From positions 186,001 to 250,000 of the forward strand of contig NZ_JAJDFX010000002.1 of assembly GCF_024704385.1 (NCBI RefSeq): 64,000 nt of DNA, given 5' to 3'. Numbering within the stretch: position 1 is the first letter of the stretch; each line of letters begins with the position of its first letter. Positions 26,897 to 36,446 of this stretch are shown here, one piece after another. The notes below the pieces were generated by a model that saw only the letters and a list, made by a program, of their open reading frames with translations, ran no database searches and had not been told where the DNA came from. This DNA is from Cellulomonas sp. P24. GTDB lineage: Bacteria; Actinomycetota; Actinomycetes; Actinomycetales; Cellulomonadaceae. The position numbers were made by a program, and so were the translations under genes.

Positions 26897-28315
26897 TCAG
26901 ATCACGGCCGCGCTCATCGGGGCGCTGCGGCGCTGGTAGACGGCCCAGGTCGTGACGCCCAGGACGACGTACACCCCGACGAACACCCACAGCGCCGGTT
27001 GGAGGTTGCCGGCGAGCGTGTGGGAGATGGCGAACCCGCGCGGGATGAGGAATCCGCCGAACGCACCTGCGGCGCCTGCGATGCCGATGCAGCCTGCGGC
27101 GGCCTTGCGTGCGGCGGCGATGCCTTCTCCGGTCGTCGCGCTGTGCCGGAACACGGCCGGGATCATCCGGTAGTTCGCGCCGTTGCCCGCACCGCTCGCG
27201 ACGAACAGCACCAGGAACGAGCCGAGGAAGAGCGCGAAGCTGGCCGTGCGCAGTGCCATGACGGCGCTGGAGGCGGCGACCGCCATGACCGCGAATGAGG
27301 CGATCGTCACGCGTGCCCCGCCCCACCGGTCGGCGAGGATCCCGCCGACGGGCCGCGAGACCGAGCCGACGAGTGCTCCGAGGAACGCGATGCTGACGGT
27401 GATCCGCGGGAACTGTGTTGCCAGCAGCGTCGGGAACACGCCGGCGTAGCCGATGAACGAGCCGAAGGTGCCGATGTAGAGCAGGGAGATGATCCAGGTG
27501 TGGCGGTTGCGGACCGCTGAGCCGAACGCCCGGTAGTCCGCCTTGGCCACGGTGAGGTTGTTCATCAGCCGCGCGGCGAGAACGGCTGCGAGCAGGATCA
27601 GCGGGAGGAGCATCAGGCCCGCGCGTTCGAGCCGCAGCCCGGCTGAGGAGACGATCACCAGTGGGACGGCGAGCTGCACGGCCGCCGTCCCGATGTTGCC
27701 GCCCGCGGCGTTGAGCCCGAGCGCTCTGCCCTTCTCCGCCTCGGGGTAGAAGAACGAGATGTTGGCCATCGAGGAGGCGAAGTTCCCGCCGCCGAGACCG
27801 GCGAGCGCTGCGACGACGAGAAGCATCCAGAAGGGCGTGGTCGCGGGGCGGGAGACGACGAATGCGAGGCCGCTTGCGGGCAGCAGCAGGAGCAGTGCCG
27901 AGGTGATCGTCCAGTTGCAGCCACCGAATCGCGGGACTGCGAAGGTGTAGGGCACCCGGAGCGTTGCTCCGACGAGGCTCGGGATCGCGATCAGCCAGAA
28001 CTGCTGGTCGACGGTGAGGGTGAAGCCGGCGGCCGCGAGCTGCGGCACCACGATGCTCCAGGAGGCCCAGACGCTGAACCCGAGGAACTCCGCGAAGATC
28101 GACGGGTAGAGGTTGCGTCGGGCGATGCGTCGGCCGATGGTGCTCCAGAAGGTGGGGTCCTCGGGTTCCCAGTGGTCGATCCAGTGGTTCGGTCGGGTGG
28201 CCGCGGTCCGGACCGTGTCGGAGCCGGGGCGGTGCAGGTCGGCGCGGGCGGGGGCGTTCACGGTGGTCCGTGCAGCGCGGACGTCGGAGTCGGCGAGGGC
28301 TTCGGGTGTCGTCAT
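26897..28315 (-). CDS. Nitrate/nitrite transporter, second NarK-type MFS protein
   Basis: The 472-residue protein starts at ATG 28315 behind GGAG. About 12 membrane segments follow a hydrophilic N-terminus of about 50 residues that contains NHWIDHWEPEDPTFW, a motif common in actinobacterial NarK homologues. Transporter signatures include GLGGGNFASSMANISFFYP and GLNAAGGNIG. It adjoins nasA and is divergent from nirB, so uptake of nitrate for assimilation is the likely role, unlike the respiratory narK at 9109. GlnR-like boxes occur in the shared promoter region. Confidence 0.9.
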   Translation of the reverse strand: MTTPEALADSDVRAARTTVNAPARADLHRPGSDTVRTAATRPNHWIDHWEPEDPTFWSTIGRRIARRNLYPSIFAEFLGFSVWASWSIVVPQLAAAGFTLTVDQQFWLIAIPSLVGATLRVPYTFAVPRFGGCNWTITSALLLLLPASGLAFVVSRPATTPFWMLLVVAALAGLGGGNFASSMANISFFYPEAEKGRALGLNAAGGNIGTAAVQLAVPLVIVSSAGLRLERAGLMLLPLILLAAVLAARLMNNLTVAKADYRAFGSAVRNRHTWIISLLYIGTFGSFIGYAGVFPTLLATQFPRITVSIAFLGALVGSVSRPVGGILADRWGGARVTIASFAVMAVAASSAVMALRTASFALFLGSFLVLFVASGAGNGANYRMIPAVFRHSATTGEGIAAARKAAAGCIGIAGAAGAFGGFLIPRGFAISHTLAGNLQPALWVFVGVYVVLGVTTWAVYQRRSAPMSAAVI

Positions 28316-28396
28316 GAGTTCTCCTGCGTGAGGTCGTCGGGGACCAGCGGTGGCGGTGACGCTACGAACCTGGTGTTTCCGACGCGGTGGTTCGCT

Positions 28397-28412
28397 GTTA
28401 CCTCTGCGGAAC
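28397..28412 (+). promoter_or_regulatory. GlnR-like box, narK2-nirB intergenic region
   Basis: GTTAC is followed after six bases by GGAAC, close to the actinobacterial GlnR pattern gTnAC-n6-GaAAC. It lies between two divergent nitrogen-assimilation transcription units. Confidence 0.45.
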
Positions 28413-28513
28413 CACAAACGCACGGTCCCGGAGTGGCCGCGGTGAGATCTCCGGGCCGGTGTCCGCGGACGCCATGCGTCTCACAGGAGCGGCGAGCGCG
28501 CTGTGCGCGAAAG

Positions 28514-28552
28514 GTTGCGTGCGGGAAACCCACGGGCGACACCGTCGGAAAC
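28514..28552 (+). promoter_or_regulatory. Tandem GlnR-like boxes upstream of nirB
   Basis: GTTGC-n6-GAAAC-n6-GCGAC-n7-GAAAC is visible, ending about 58 bp before the nirB ATG. The order and spacing resemble a two-dimer GlnR site, with one extra base in the last spacer. It would link nirBD and nasA to nitrogen limitation. Confidence 0.5.
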
Positions 28553-28610
28553 ATGAGGTCCGTACGGTCGGCGCCAGTGGCCCGTCGGGCCGTACCGCCT
28601 GGAGGTCACG

Positions 28611-31197
28611 ATGTCCCCGCTCCCCCAGCAGCTTGTCGTCGTCGGTGGCGGCATGGTCGCCCAACGGCTCGTCGAGGCGCTGCGTGCGCGCGACGAGGCC
28701 GGCCGGTGGCACGTGACCGTCCTCGCCGAGGAGCCCCGCGCGCCCTACGACCGCGTCGCGCTGACGTCCTACTTCTCCGGGAGAGACCCGGAGAGCCTGT
28801 CCCTCGGGTCTCCCGACCTGTGGGGCGACCCGTGCGTCACCCTCGTGCGCGGCCGGTCGGTGATCGCCCTCGATCTGGCCGCGCGCACTGTCCGGAGCGA
28901 CGACGGCACGGTCCGCGGCTACGACCGGCTCGTGCTGGCGACCGGGTCGCGCCCGACCGTGCCACCGATCGTCGGGGCGGACCTTCCCGGCGTCTTCGTG
29001 TACCGGACGATCGACGACGTCGCGGCGCTGCGCGGGTGGGTCGAGGAGAGGTCGGCCGGGCTCGACCGGCCGGTGCGCGGCGCCGTGATCGGCGGCGGGC
29101 TGCTTGGGCTCGAGGCTGCGGGAGCGCTGCAGGCGCTCGGCACCCGGACCACCGTCGTGCAGGTCGGCTCTCACCTGATGTCTGCGCAGATCGACCTGGG
29201 CGGCGGCCATGTGCTGCGGCGTCTGATCACCCGGCTTGGCGTCGACGTCCGGGTGGACGCGGCCACCGCGCGGATCAGGGCGAACGATCGCGGCCAGGTG
29301 GGGCGCCTCGAGCTCGCGGATGGTGAGCGGATCGATGTCGATGTCGTCGTCTTGGCGACCGGGGTGACGCCGCGCGACGAGCTCGCCCGGGCGGCGGGCC
29401 TTGCGGTTGGTCCGCGCGGGGGCGTCGTCGTCGATGAGGCGTGCCGCACCGCGGATCCGCGGGTGTGGGCCGCGGGCGAGGTCGCGTGCATCGACGGTGC
29501 GTGCCTTGGCCTGGTTGCTCCGGGGTATGCGATGGCCGAGGTTGTGGTGGACCGGCTGCTCGGGGGAGCGCGGTGTTCCCGGGCGCTGACACCGCGACGA
29601 AGCTCAAGCTTTCTGGTGTGGACGTCGCGAGCTTCGGCGACGCGTTTGCCCGTACTCCGGGCGCGCTCGAGCTCGTGCACTCGGACCCGGCTGCCGGGGT
29701 GTACAAGAAGTTGGTCTTGTCCGACGATGCGCGGACGCTTCTGGGCGGCGTCCTCGTCGGGGATGCGTCGGCGTATGCGGGTCTGCGTCCGATGGTCGGG
29801 CGTCCGCTCGCGGGTGACCCCTCGGCCCATCTGCTCCCGGCGGGCAGCGGCGCCGGCGCGCCCGGCGGGGACCTGCCGGATGACGCGACGGTGTGCTCGT
29901 GCAACAACGTCACTGCCGGGACGGTGCGGGCGGCCGTGACCGAGCACGGGTGCATCGACGTGGCGGGTGTCAAGGCGTGCACGCGCGCCGGGACGAGCTG
30001 TGGGTCGTGCGTGCCGCTCGTCAAGCGGCTTGTCGGTGACGAGCTGCTCCGCGCGGGGGTCGCTGTCAACGCCGGCCTGTGCGAGCACGTCGCGCTCTCG
30101 CGCGCGCAGCTGTTCGACGCGGTGCGGGTGACCGGGTTGCGCACCTTCAGCGAGATCATGCGCCGGCACGGGACCGCGGTCGCGGGTCGGGGCTGCGACA
30201 TCTGCAAGCCCGTCGTCGCGTCGATCCTCGCATCCCTGGACGACGGGCACGTGCTGGACGACGAGCGGGCGGCCCTGCAGGACACGAACGATCATGTGAT
30301 GGCCAACCTGCAGAAGGACGGCTCGTACTCGGTCGTGCCCCGTATCCCCGGTGGGGAGGTCACTCCGGAGGGGTTGCTCGCGATCGGGCAGGTGGCGCTC
30401 GACTACGGGTTGTACACGAAGATCACGGGTGGTCAGCGGATCGACCTGTTCGGCGCCCGGTTGGAGCAGCTCCCCGAGATCTGGCGTCGGCTCGTCGACG
30501 CGGGGTTCGAGTCCGGGCACGCTTACGGCAAGTCGCTGCGGACCGTGAAGTCCTGCGTCGGCTCGACGTGGTGCCGGTACGGCGTGCAGGATGCGGTCGC
30601 CCTCGCGGTCCGCCTCGAGCTGCGGTACCGGGGGCTGCGGTCACCGCACAAGCTCAAGCTCGGGGTGTCGGGCTGCGCGCGGGAGTGTGCCGAGGCCCGG
30701 GCCAAGGACGTCGGCGTCGTGGCGACCGATCGCGGCTGGAACCTGTACGTGGGTGGGAACGGGGGTTCACGCCCCGGCACGCACGACTGCTCGCCGAGGA
30801 TCTCGACACCGAGAGCCTGGTGCGGACGATCGACCGGTTCCTCATGTACTACGTCCGCACGGCGGACCGCCTGCAGCGGACCGCTCCGTGGATCGACGAG
30901 GTCGAGGGGGGTCTGGACGGGGTCCGCGCGGTGGTCCTCGAGGACAGCCTCGGGATCGCGGCGGACCTCGACGCGGCGATGGCACGCCACGTGGAGGTGT
31001 ACGAGGACGAGTGGAAGGCCACGCTGGACGACCCGGTGAAGCTGCGCCGGTTCGCGTCGTTCGTGAACGCGCCGTCGACGGCCGATCCGTCGCTGGCGTA
31101 CGTCGCCGAGCGCGGTCAGGTGCGACCTGCGACACCGACCGAGCGCGCCGACCCGGCCGTGCTGGTCGCCGGCACGACGCTGGCGGTCCGGTCGTGA
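28611..31197 (+). pseudogene. nirB: Assimilatory nitrite reductase large subunit, two frameshifts
   Basis: The start ATG (28611) follows GGAGG. Three frames must be joined: FAD/NAD part to about 29566, middle part to about 30765, then the C-terminus to 31197. Each junction is a run of five G (29562-29566; 30761-30765), and one extra G at each restores the protein (LLGGSAVFPGADTATKLKL and VGGNGGFTPRHARLLAED) to 862 residues. Domains in order are a flavin reductase, BFD cysteines (CSCNNVTAGTV, GTSCGSCVP), a second cysteine pair (CDIC) and the siroheme/[4Fe-4S] part with CVGSTWC and GCAREC. It reduces nitrite to ammonium with NAD(P)H. The stop overlaps nirD as GTGA. Confidence 0.9.
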
Positions 31198-31652
31198 CCG
31201 GCCCTCAGCCCAGGTGGCGCGAGGTGTGCGGGCTCGACGATCTCGTGCTGGAGAGGGGTGCGGCGGCCTTGGTCGACGGGGAGCAGATCGCCCTGTTCCG
31301 GGTCGGCGAGCGGGAGGTCCTCGCGGTGCAGCAGCTCGACCCGTACAGCGGTGCCCAGGTGATCTCGCGTGGGATCGTCGGGTCGCGGGCCGGTGCCGTC
31401 ACGGTCGCCTCGCCGATGTACAAGCAGGTGTTCGACCTGCGGACCGGCCGGTGCCTGGATGCTCTCGGCCGCGAGCCGCAGGACCTGCGGACGTGGTCGG
31501 TGCGGGTGGAGAGCGACGTCGTGATGGTCGCCGCGGACGACCTCGAGGCTGCAGCGGTGCCGGGTACTGACGGCACCGACCGCACCGACGGCACCGACGG
31601 CTGTGCCGGTTCTGCCGGCTCTGCCGGCACGGTCAGGGCGGCGGCACGATGA
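31194..31652 (+). CDS. nirD: Nitrite reductase small subunit (Rieske-like) with a repetitive tail
   Basis: The 152-residue protein starts at GTG 31194, coupled to nirB. The NirD fold is clear (WREVCGLDDLVLERGAAALV, IALFRVGEREVLAVQQLDP, then ASPMYKQVFDLRTGRCL). As in other NirD proteins, the Rieske cysteines are not present as a full cluster motif. The last about 35 residues are low complexity (GTDGTDRTDGTDG, then AGSAGSAG), encoded by short GACGGCACC-type repeats, and are probably not conserved. The stop overlaps cysG as ATGA. Confidence 0.9.
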   Translation: MTGPQPRWREVCGLDDLVLERGAAALVDGEQIALFRVGEREVLAVQQLDPYSGAQVISRGIVGSRAGAVTVASPMYKQVFDLRTGRCLDALGREPQDLRTWSVRVESDVVMVAADDLEAAAVPGTDGTDRTDGTDGCAGSAGSAGTVRAAAR

Positions 31653-32899
31653 CCACGCTCCTGGGCGTCGACCTGACGGACCGCCGCGTGCTGGTCGTCG
31701 GTGGTGGGCCGGTGGCGGCTCGCCGCACGGCCCAGCTGCTCGGGAACCGCGCGCTGGTCACGCTCGTGGCACCCGAGGTGTGCGAGGACCTCGTGATGCG
31801 TCTCGACGACGACCGGCTCGCGTGGCGGCCGCGTGAGGTCCGCGAGGATGATCTCGACGAGGCGTGGCTCGTGCACACGTGCACGGGGAGCCGCGACGCG
31901 GACGCCGCGGTGGCCCGGTGGGCGCAGGAGCGCCGCATCTGGTGCGTCGTCGCCGGGGACGCGGAGCGGGGCTCGGCGCGTACCCCGGCGTTGACGTCCT
32001 GCGGCGACGTCGTGGTCGGCGTCGTGTCCGCGGGCGTGCCGGACCCGGGCCGGACGGTGGCCGTGCGCGACGCGCTCGCCGAGGTCCTGCGCACGGGGTC
32101 CATCGACGTGCGCCGTCGGCGCCGGGCCGCACCGCATGCGGGGCGGGTCGTCCTGGTCGGCGGCGGTCCGGGAGCGGTGGACCTCGTGACGCTGCGCGGA
32201 CGGCGCGCGCTCGCCGAGGCCGACGTCGTGGTCGCCGACCGGATCGGGCCGACCGACGTCCTGGCGGAGCTCGCGGCCGACGTCGAGGTGATCGACGTCG
32301 GCAAGACGCCGGGGCATCACGCCGTCCCGCAGCACGAGATCAACCGGATCCTCGTGGAGCGGGCACAGCGCGGCCAGGTCGTCGTCAGGCTGAAGGGCGG
32401 CGACCCGTTCGTGTTCGGGCGCGGGGGCGAGGAGGTGGTGGCGTGCCGTGCGGCCGGCGTGCCCGTCGAGGTGGTGCCGGGGGTGAGCAGCGCGTTCGCG
32501 GTGCCGTCCGCTGCGGGCATCCCGGTGACCCATCGCGGCACCACGGCGGCCTGTCACGTGATCAACGGGCACGCCGGGCTGGACGCCTCGGCCCGGAGCG
32601 TGCTCCGGGACGGGTCGGCCACCCTCGTCGTGCTGATGGGGGTGTCGGTGCTCTCGGGCCTGGTCGATGACGCGCTCGCCGAGGGCGCGGACCCCGCGAC
32701 CCCGGTCGCGATCATCGAGAAGGGCACGACCGACCGGCAGCGGGTGACCCGCGACCGTCTCGACGCGATCGTCGACCGCGCGAGCGTCGTCGGCGTCGCG
32801 GCTCCGGCGGTGATCGTGATCGGTGGGGTTGCCGCACCGGGCCTGCTCGATCCGCCGCCGTTCCGAGGCGTGGGGCACGACGTGACAATGGGCACGTGA
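31649..32899 (+). CDS. cysG: Siroheme synthase: precorrin-2 dehydrogenase plus uroporphyrinogen-III methyltransferase
   Basis: The 416-residue bifunctional protein starts at ATG 31649. The N-terminal Rossmann part (RVLVVGGGPVAARRTAQLL) is the precorrin-2 dehydrogenase domain. From about residue 160 the SUMT domain begins with VVLVGGGPGAVDLVTLRG, followed by VVRLKGGDPFVFGRGGEE and VVPGVSSAFAVPS. It methylates uroporphyrinogen III and oxidises precorrin-2 for siroheme, the cofactor of NirB. It is coupled to nirD upstream and to hemD downstream (GTGA). Iron insertion may be completed by the CbiX-like protein two genes on. Confidence 0.92.
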   Translation: MTTLLGVDLTDRRVLVVGGGPVAARRTAQLLGNRALVTLVAPEVCEDLVMRLDDDRLAWRPREVREDDLDEAWLVHTCTGSRDADAAVARWAQERRIWCVVAGDAERGSARTPALTSCGDVVVGVVSAGVPDPGRTVAVRDALAEVLRTGSIDVRRRRRAAPHAGRVVLVGGGPGAVDLVTLRGRRALAEADVVVADRIGPTDVLAELAADVEVIDVGKTPGHHAVPQHEINRILVERAQRGQVVVRLKGGDPFVFGRGGEEVVACRAAGVPVEVVPGVSSAFAVPSAAGIPVTHRGTTAACHVINGHAGLDASARSVLRDGSATLVVLMGVSVLSGLVDDALAEGADPATPVAIIEKGTTDRQRVTRDRLDAIVDRASVVGVAAPAVIVIGGVAAPGLLDPPPFRGVGHDVTMGT

Positions 32900-34032
32900 C
32901 CGACCACATCGACCCGACGCTGGCGGGCTGCACCATGCTGGTGACGGCCGACCGACGCGCGGCCGAGCTGGGCGCGGCGTTGCAGCGCCGTGGTGCCGTC
33001 GTCCGCTACGCACCGGCGCTCAGCATGGTGCCGAACGAGAGCGACACCCTCCTGATCGCCGGGACCCGCGCGCTGCTGGCTGACCCGCCGGACATCGCGG
33101 TCGTGACGACCGGGATCGGGTTCCGCGCCTGGATCGAGGCGGCCGATGCCGTCGGGCTCGCCGACGAGCTGGTCGCTGCCCTCGGTCGTGCGCGCTTGGT
33201 CGCGCGCGGTCCCAAGGCGCGTGGCGCGATCCAGGCTGCGGGCTTGCAGGCGGACTGGGTGGCCGAGTCCGAGACGTCCGCCGAGATCGCGGAGGTGCTG
33301 CTGGACGAGGGGGTCGCCGGTCGACGGATCACGGTGCAGCACCACGGCTCCGGGGCGGACGGTTTGGACGAGGCGTTCACGGCGGCGGGGGCGCGGGTGC
33401 AGAGCCTGGTCGTCTATCGGTGGGGTCCGCCGCCCGATCCGGCTGCGCTCGAGGCGTCCGTGCGCTCGACGGCGGCCGGAGAGATCGACACGGTCGTGTT
33501 CACGTCGGCGCCCGGGTGTGCTGCGTGGCTCGCGGCGGTCGATGCGGCCGGGGTGGACGGGCAGGTCAGGTCGCTGTTCCGCGCCGGTTCGGTCGTCGCG
33601 GCGGCCGTGGGGCCGATCACGGCGCAGCCCCTGATCGATCGCGGCATCCTCCCGTTGGTCCCGGCACGGGGGCGCCTTGGGGCTTTGGTGCGCACGATTG
33701 TCGACCACTACGGCGGACTGCGAACTGTGGAAACGGTCGCGGGACGGCTCCGGGTGCACCGACGTGCCGCGGTGCTCGACGGGCGGGTGCTCGCGCTGTC
33801 GCCCACCGGCATCGAGGTGCTGCGGCTGCTGGCCGAGGCGCACGGTGAGGTCGTCACACCGGCGCAGGTCCTTGCGGCGCTCCCCGGGGATTCGACGGAC
33901 GCGCATGCCGCCGAGGTCGCCATCGCGCGGTTGCGCCAGGCGGCCGGGAGCCGCGACCTCGTGCGCACGGTCGTCAAACGCGGGTATCGGCTCGCGACCG
34001 TGGACCGCGAGCCCGACCGGAGCACGCCGTGA
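32896..34032 (+). CDS. Uroporphyrinogen-III synthase fused to a winged-helix DNA-binding domain
   Basis: The 378-residue protein starts at GTG 32896, overlapping cysG. Residues about 10-265 form a HemD-type synthase (TTGIGFRAWIEAAD, VQHHGSGADGLDEAF, VVFTSAPGCAAWL). Residues about 280-370 form an OmpR-type winged helix (LSPTGIEVLRLLAEAHGEVV, AEVAIARLRQAAGSRDLVRT, VVKRGYRL). This fusion is known in actinobacteria beside nitrite reductase genes. It may be a regulator, an enzyme or both; the catalytic status is not clear. It is in the nirB-cbiX operon. Confidence 0.88.
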   Translation: MTDHIDPTLAGCTMLVTADRRAAELGAALQRRGAVVRYAPALSMVPNESDTLLIAGTRALLADPPDIAVVTTGIGFRAWIEAADAVGLADELVAALGRARLVARGPKARGAIQAAGLQADWVAESETSAEIAEVLLDEGVAGRRITVQHHGSGADGLDEAFTAAGARVQSLVVYRWGPPPDPAALEASVRSTAAGEIDTVVFTSAPGCAAWLAAVDAAGVDGQVRSLFRAGSVVAAAVGPITAQPLIDRGILPLVPARGRLGALVRTIVDHYGGLRTVETVAGRLRVHRRAAVLDGRVLALSPTGIEVLRLLAEAHGEVVTPAQVLAALPGDSTDAHAAEVAIARLRQAAGSRDLVRTVVKRGYRLATVDREPDRSTP

Positions 34033-34763
34033 GACACGCGCCGGAGACCGACTTGGCGAGTGCCGCCCGTCCCCCGGTCCTGATCGGGTGCTCCCACGGC
34101 ACCGACAGCCAGGCCGGCCGAGCCACGGTGCGCGCGATCCTCGCGGACGTGCGCCGGACGCGCCCGGACCTCGATGTCCGCGAGGCGTTCGTCGACCTTC
34201 AGCAGCCGGCGGTCGGTGACGCCGTGCGGGAGGCGACGCGGGGTCCCGGTTCCGCGGTCGTCGTGCCGCTGCTGATGTCCACGGGCTTTCACGTGGGTGT
34301 CGACATCGCCGCTGCCGTGGCGGGTCGACGGGCGACGAGCGCGGACACCCTCGGACCGGACGACCGGCTCGTCCGGATCCTCGTTGACCGGCTCGAGGCC
34401 GCGGGCGCGCACCCGGGGGACGCGATCGTGTGCGCGGCGGCGGGGTCGACCGACCCTCGCGCGGCGGCGGCGGTCGAGCGGGTTGTCGAGGGACTTCGCG
34501 CGGCGTGGCCGGTGGGTCCGGTGACGGTTGGTTACGGGTCCGCCGCGGTGCCACGGGTCGCGGACGCGGTGAGCGAGGCTCGCCGCGCGGGCGCCGAGCG
34601 CGTCGTCGTGGCGTCCTACCTGCTCGCACCCGGGTTCTTCCACGACCGGCTGCGTGAGTCCGGGGCCGACGTCGTCACGGAACCCCTCGCGCCGGACCCG
34701 CTCCTCGTCGCGATCGTCCTCGATCGGTACGCCGAGGCCGCGGCGCTGATCGCGACGGTGTGA
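34029..34763 (+). CDS. Sirohydrochlorin chelatase, CbiX/SirB-like
   Basis: The 244-residue protein starts at GTG 34029, coupled to the hemD-HTH gene. Two repeated chelatase halves are visible: LIGCSHGTDSQAGRATVR with PLLMSTGFHVGVDI, and VTVGYGSAAVPRVADAVSEA with ASYLLAPGFFHDRL. Histidines in SHG, FH and FFHD are the metal ligands expected for Fe or Co insertion into sirohydrochlorin. In this operon the product is most likely siroheme for NirB. It ends the plus-strand assimilation operon. Confidence 0.88.
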   Translation: MRHAPETDLASAARPPVLIGCSHGTDSQAGRATVRAILADVRRTRPDLDVREAFVDLQQPAVGDAVREATRGPGSAVVVPLLMSTGFHVGVDIAAAVAGRRATSADTLGPDDRLVRILVDRLEAAGAHPGDAIVCAAAGSTDPRAAAAVERVVEGLRAAWPVGPVTVGYGSAAVPRVADAVSEARRAGAERVVVASYLLAPGFFHDRLRESGADVVTEPLAPDPLLVAIVLDRYAEAAALIATV

Positions 34764-34821
34764 GGAGGGCGGGCGTGCGGACCGCCGGTCCGACGACTCG
34801 CGGTTCGCGCGCGCCGGGCGG

Positions 34822-35895
34822 TCAGCCGCCGATGTAGGACATCTCGATCCGATGTCCGCCTGCGCCGAGCGGTTCGGCCGCTCCTCGCGCTTCGGAGTAC
34901 CGGTCGGTGCGGCTGTGCCAGATCGTGCTCATCGCGTCGGCGAGGTCCTCGTCCGACGCTCCCCCGCGGATCAGTGCGCGCAGGTCGTGGCCGCCGGTGG
35001 CGAACAGGCAGGTGAAGAGCTTGCCGTCGGTGGAGATCCGGACCCGCGTGCAGGTGTGGCAGAAGGCCTGGGTCACCGAGGAGATCACGCCGATCTCGCC
35101 GCTGCCGTCGCGGTAGCGCCACCGCGTGGAGGTCGCTGCGGGGTACTGCGCCGGGACGGCCTCCAGGGGGAGCTCGGCGTCGATCCGGGCGACCACCTCG
35201 GCGGAGGGGACGACGTGCTCCAGGCGCCAGCCGTTGGTGGTCCCGACGTCCATGTACTCGATGAATCTCAGGATGACGCCGGTCCCCGCGAAATGGCGTG
35301 CCATCGGGACGATGTCCTGGTCGTTGTGCCCGCGCTTGACGACCATGTTGACCTTGACGGGCCCGAGGCCGGCCTCCAGGGCCGCATCGATGCCGTGGAG
35401 GACCTTGGCGACCGGGAAGCCCACGTCGTTCATCGCCATGAAGGTGGCGTCGTCGAGCGAGTCGAGGGAGACGGTCACGCGCCGTAGCCCGGCTGCCCGC
35501 AGGCGCTCGGCTTGTTGGGCGAGCAGGGCGCCGTTCGTGGTGAGGGCCAGGTCGACCAGCTGCCCCGACGGGGTGGTCAGGGTGCTCAGCTGCGCGACGA
35601 GTACGGGTAGGTCCTTGCGCAGCAGCGGTTCGCCTCCGGTGAGCCGGATCTTCTCGATTCCGTGGTCCACCGCGATGCGGGCGAGGCGGGTGATCTCCTC
35701 GAACGAGAGCACGTCCGACCTGGGCAGGAAGGCGTGGTCGCGCCCGTAGACGTCCTTGGGCATGCAGTACACGCAGCGGAACGTGCACCGGTCGGTCACC
35801 GAGATCCGCAGGTCACGCATCGCGCGCCCACGGGTGTCGATGACGCTCGGGGCGCCGACGGCGGGGTCGCCTGGTGGCACCGGATCTACGCGCAT
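34822..35895 (-). CDS. moaA: GTP 3',8-cyclase, molybdopterin synthesis
   Basis: The 357-residue radical SAM enzyme starts at ATG 35895, overlapping the moaE stop by 10 nt. The N-terminal cluster motif is CTFRCVYC and the C-terminal [4Fe-4S] cluster is [18 protein letters not shown]. It also has the [11 protein letters not shown] motif and ends in the required GG. It converts GTP to 3',8-cyclo-GTP, the first step of molybdenum cofactor synthesis. The cofactor serves NarG and NasA. The frame is open upstream to 36453, but that extension overlaps moaE. Confidence 0.93.
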   Translation of the reverse strand: MRVDPVPPGDPAVGAPSVIDTRGRAMRDLRISVTDRCTFRCVYCMPKDVYGRDHAFLPRSDVLSFEEITRLARIAVDHGIEKIRLTGGEPLLRKDLPVLVAQLSTLTTPSGQLVDLALTTNGALLAQQAERLRAAGLRRVTVSLDSLDDATFMAMNDVGFPVAKVLHGIDAALEAGLGPVKVNMVVKRGHNDQDIVPMARHFAGTGVILRFIEYMDVGTTNGWRLEHVVPSAEVVARIDAELPLEAVPAQYPAATSTRWRYRDGSGEIGVISSVTQAFCHTCTRVRISTDGKLFTCLFATGGHDLRALIRGGASDEDLADAMSTIWHSRTDRYSEARGAAEPLGAGGHRIEMSYIGG

Positions 35896-36362
35896 CCGAC
35901 CCATTCGTCCGTCCCGTCCGTGAAGACCTGCCGCTTCCAGACCGGAAGCAGGCGTTTGACCTCGTCGACCAGCAGCGCGGCCGCGGCGAAGGCCTGGCCG
36001 CGGTGCGCAGCGGAGACTGCAACGGCCAGCGCGCAGTCGCCGACTGCGAGCTCTCCGACCCGATGGGACACCGCGAGCGACTCGACCTCGGTCCGGGCGG
36101 CGACGTCCTCGGCGATGCGCCTCAGGATGTCTGCCGCGTCCGGGTGGGCCACGTAGGCGATGCGGTTCACCGAGCGGCCGTCGTCGTGGTCGCGCACGAC
36201 TCCCGCGAACGTCACGACGGCTCCCGCCTCCGGGCGCTCGACCTCGGTCGCATGTCCTGCTGGGTCGATCGGTTCCGTGGTGACCTGGGCTCGGACGACG
36301 GCCCGGGCCGGCAGGTGACCAGTGACCTCGGGGACGGAGTCTCCTGGTGCTGGCGTCCTCAT
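35886..36362 (-). CDS. moaE: Molybdopterin synthase catalytic subunit
   Basis: The 158-residue protein contains the MoaE core [20 protein letters not shown], then [27 protein letters not shown] (written in parts), and the catalytic-lysine region [19 protein letters not shown]. It transfers sulfur from MoaD to precursor Z to form molybdopterin. No moaD or moaC is seen in the window. Its stop overlaps moaA, suggesting an operon. Confidence 0.92.
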   Translation of the reverse strand: MRTPAPGDSVPEVTGHLPARAVVRAQVTTEPIDPAGHATEVERPEAGAVVTFAGVVRDHDDGRSVNRIAYVAHPDAADILRRIAEDVAARTEVESLAVSHRVGELAVGDCALAVAVSAAHRGQAFAAAALLVDEVKRLLPVWKRQVFTDGTDEWVGCA

Positions 36363-36446
36363 CGCGACAGCCTAGTTCGGCGGGGCGTGACGGCCGCGGC
36401 GGTCCCGGGGGGTGGACGGTGCCCCGGGGTCGCGTCGCGGCGCCGC

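Noticed and set aside
29560-29570. Programmed frameshift in nirB
   Set aside because: There is no clear slippery site with a downstream structure, and NirB is not known to use frameshifting. A homopolymer error or mutation is simpler.
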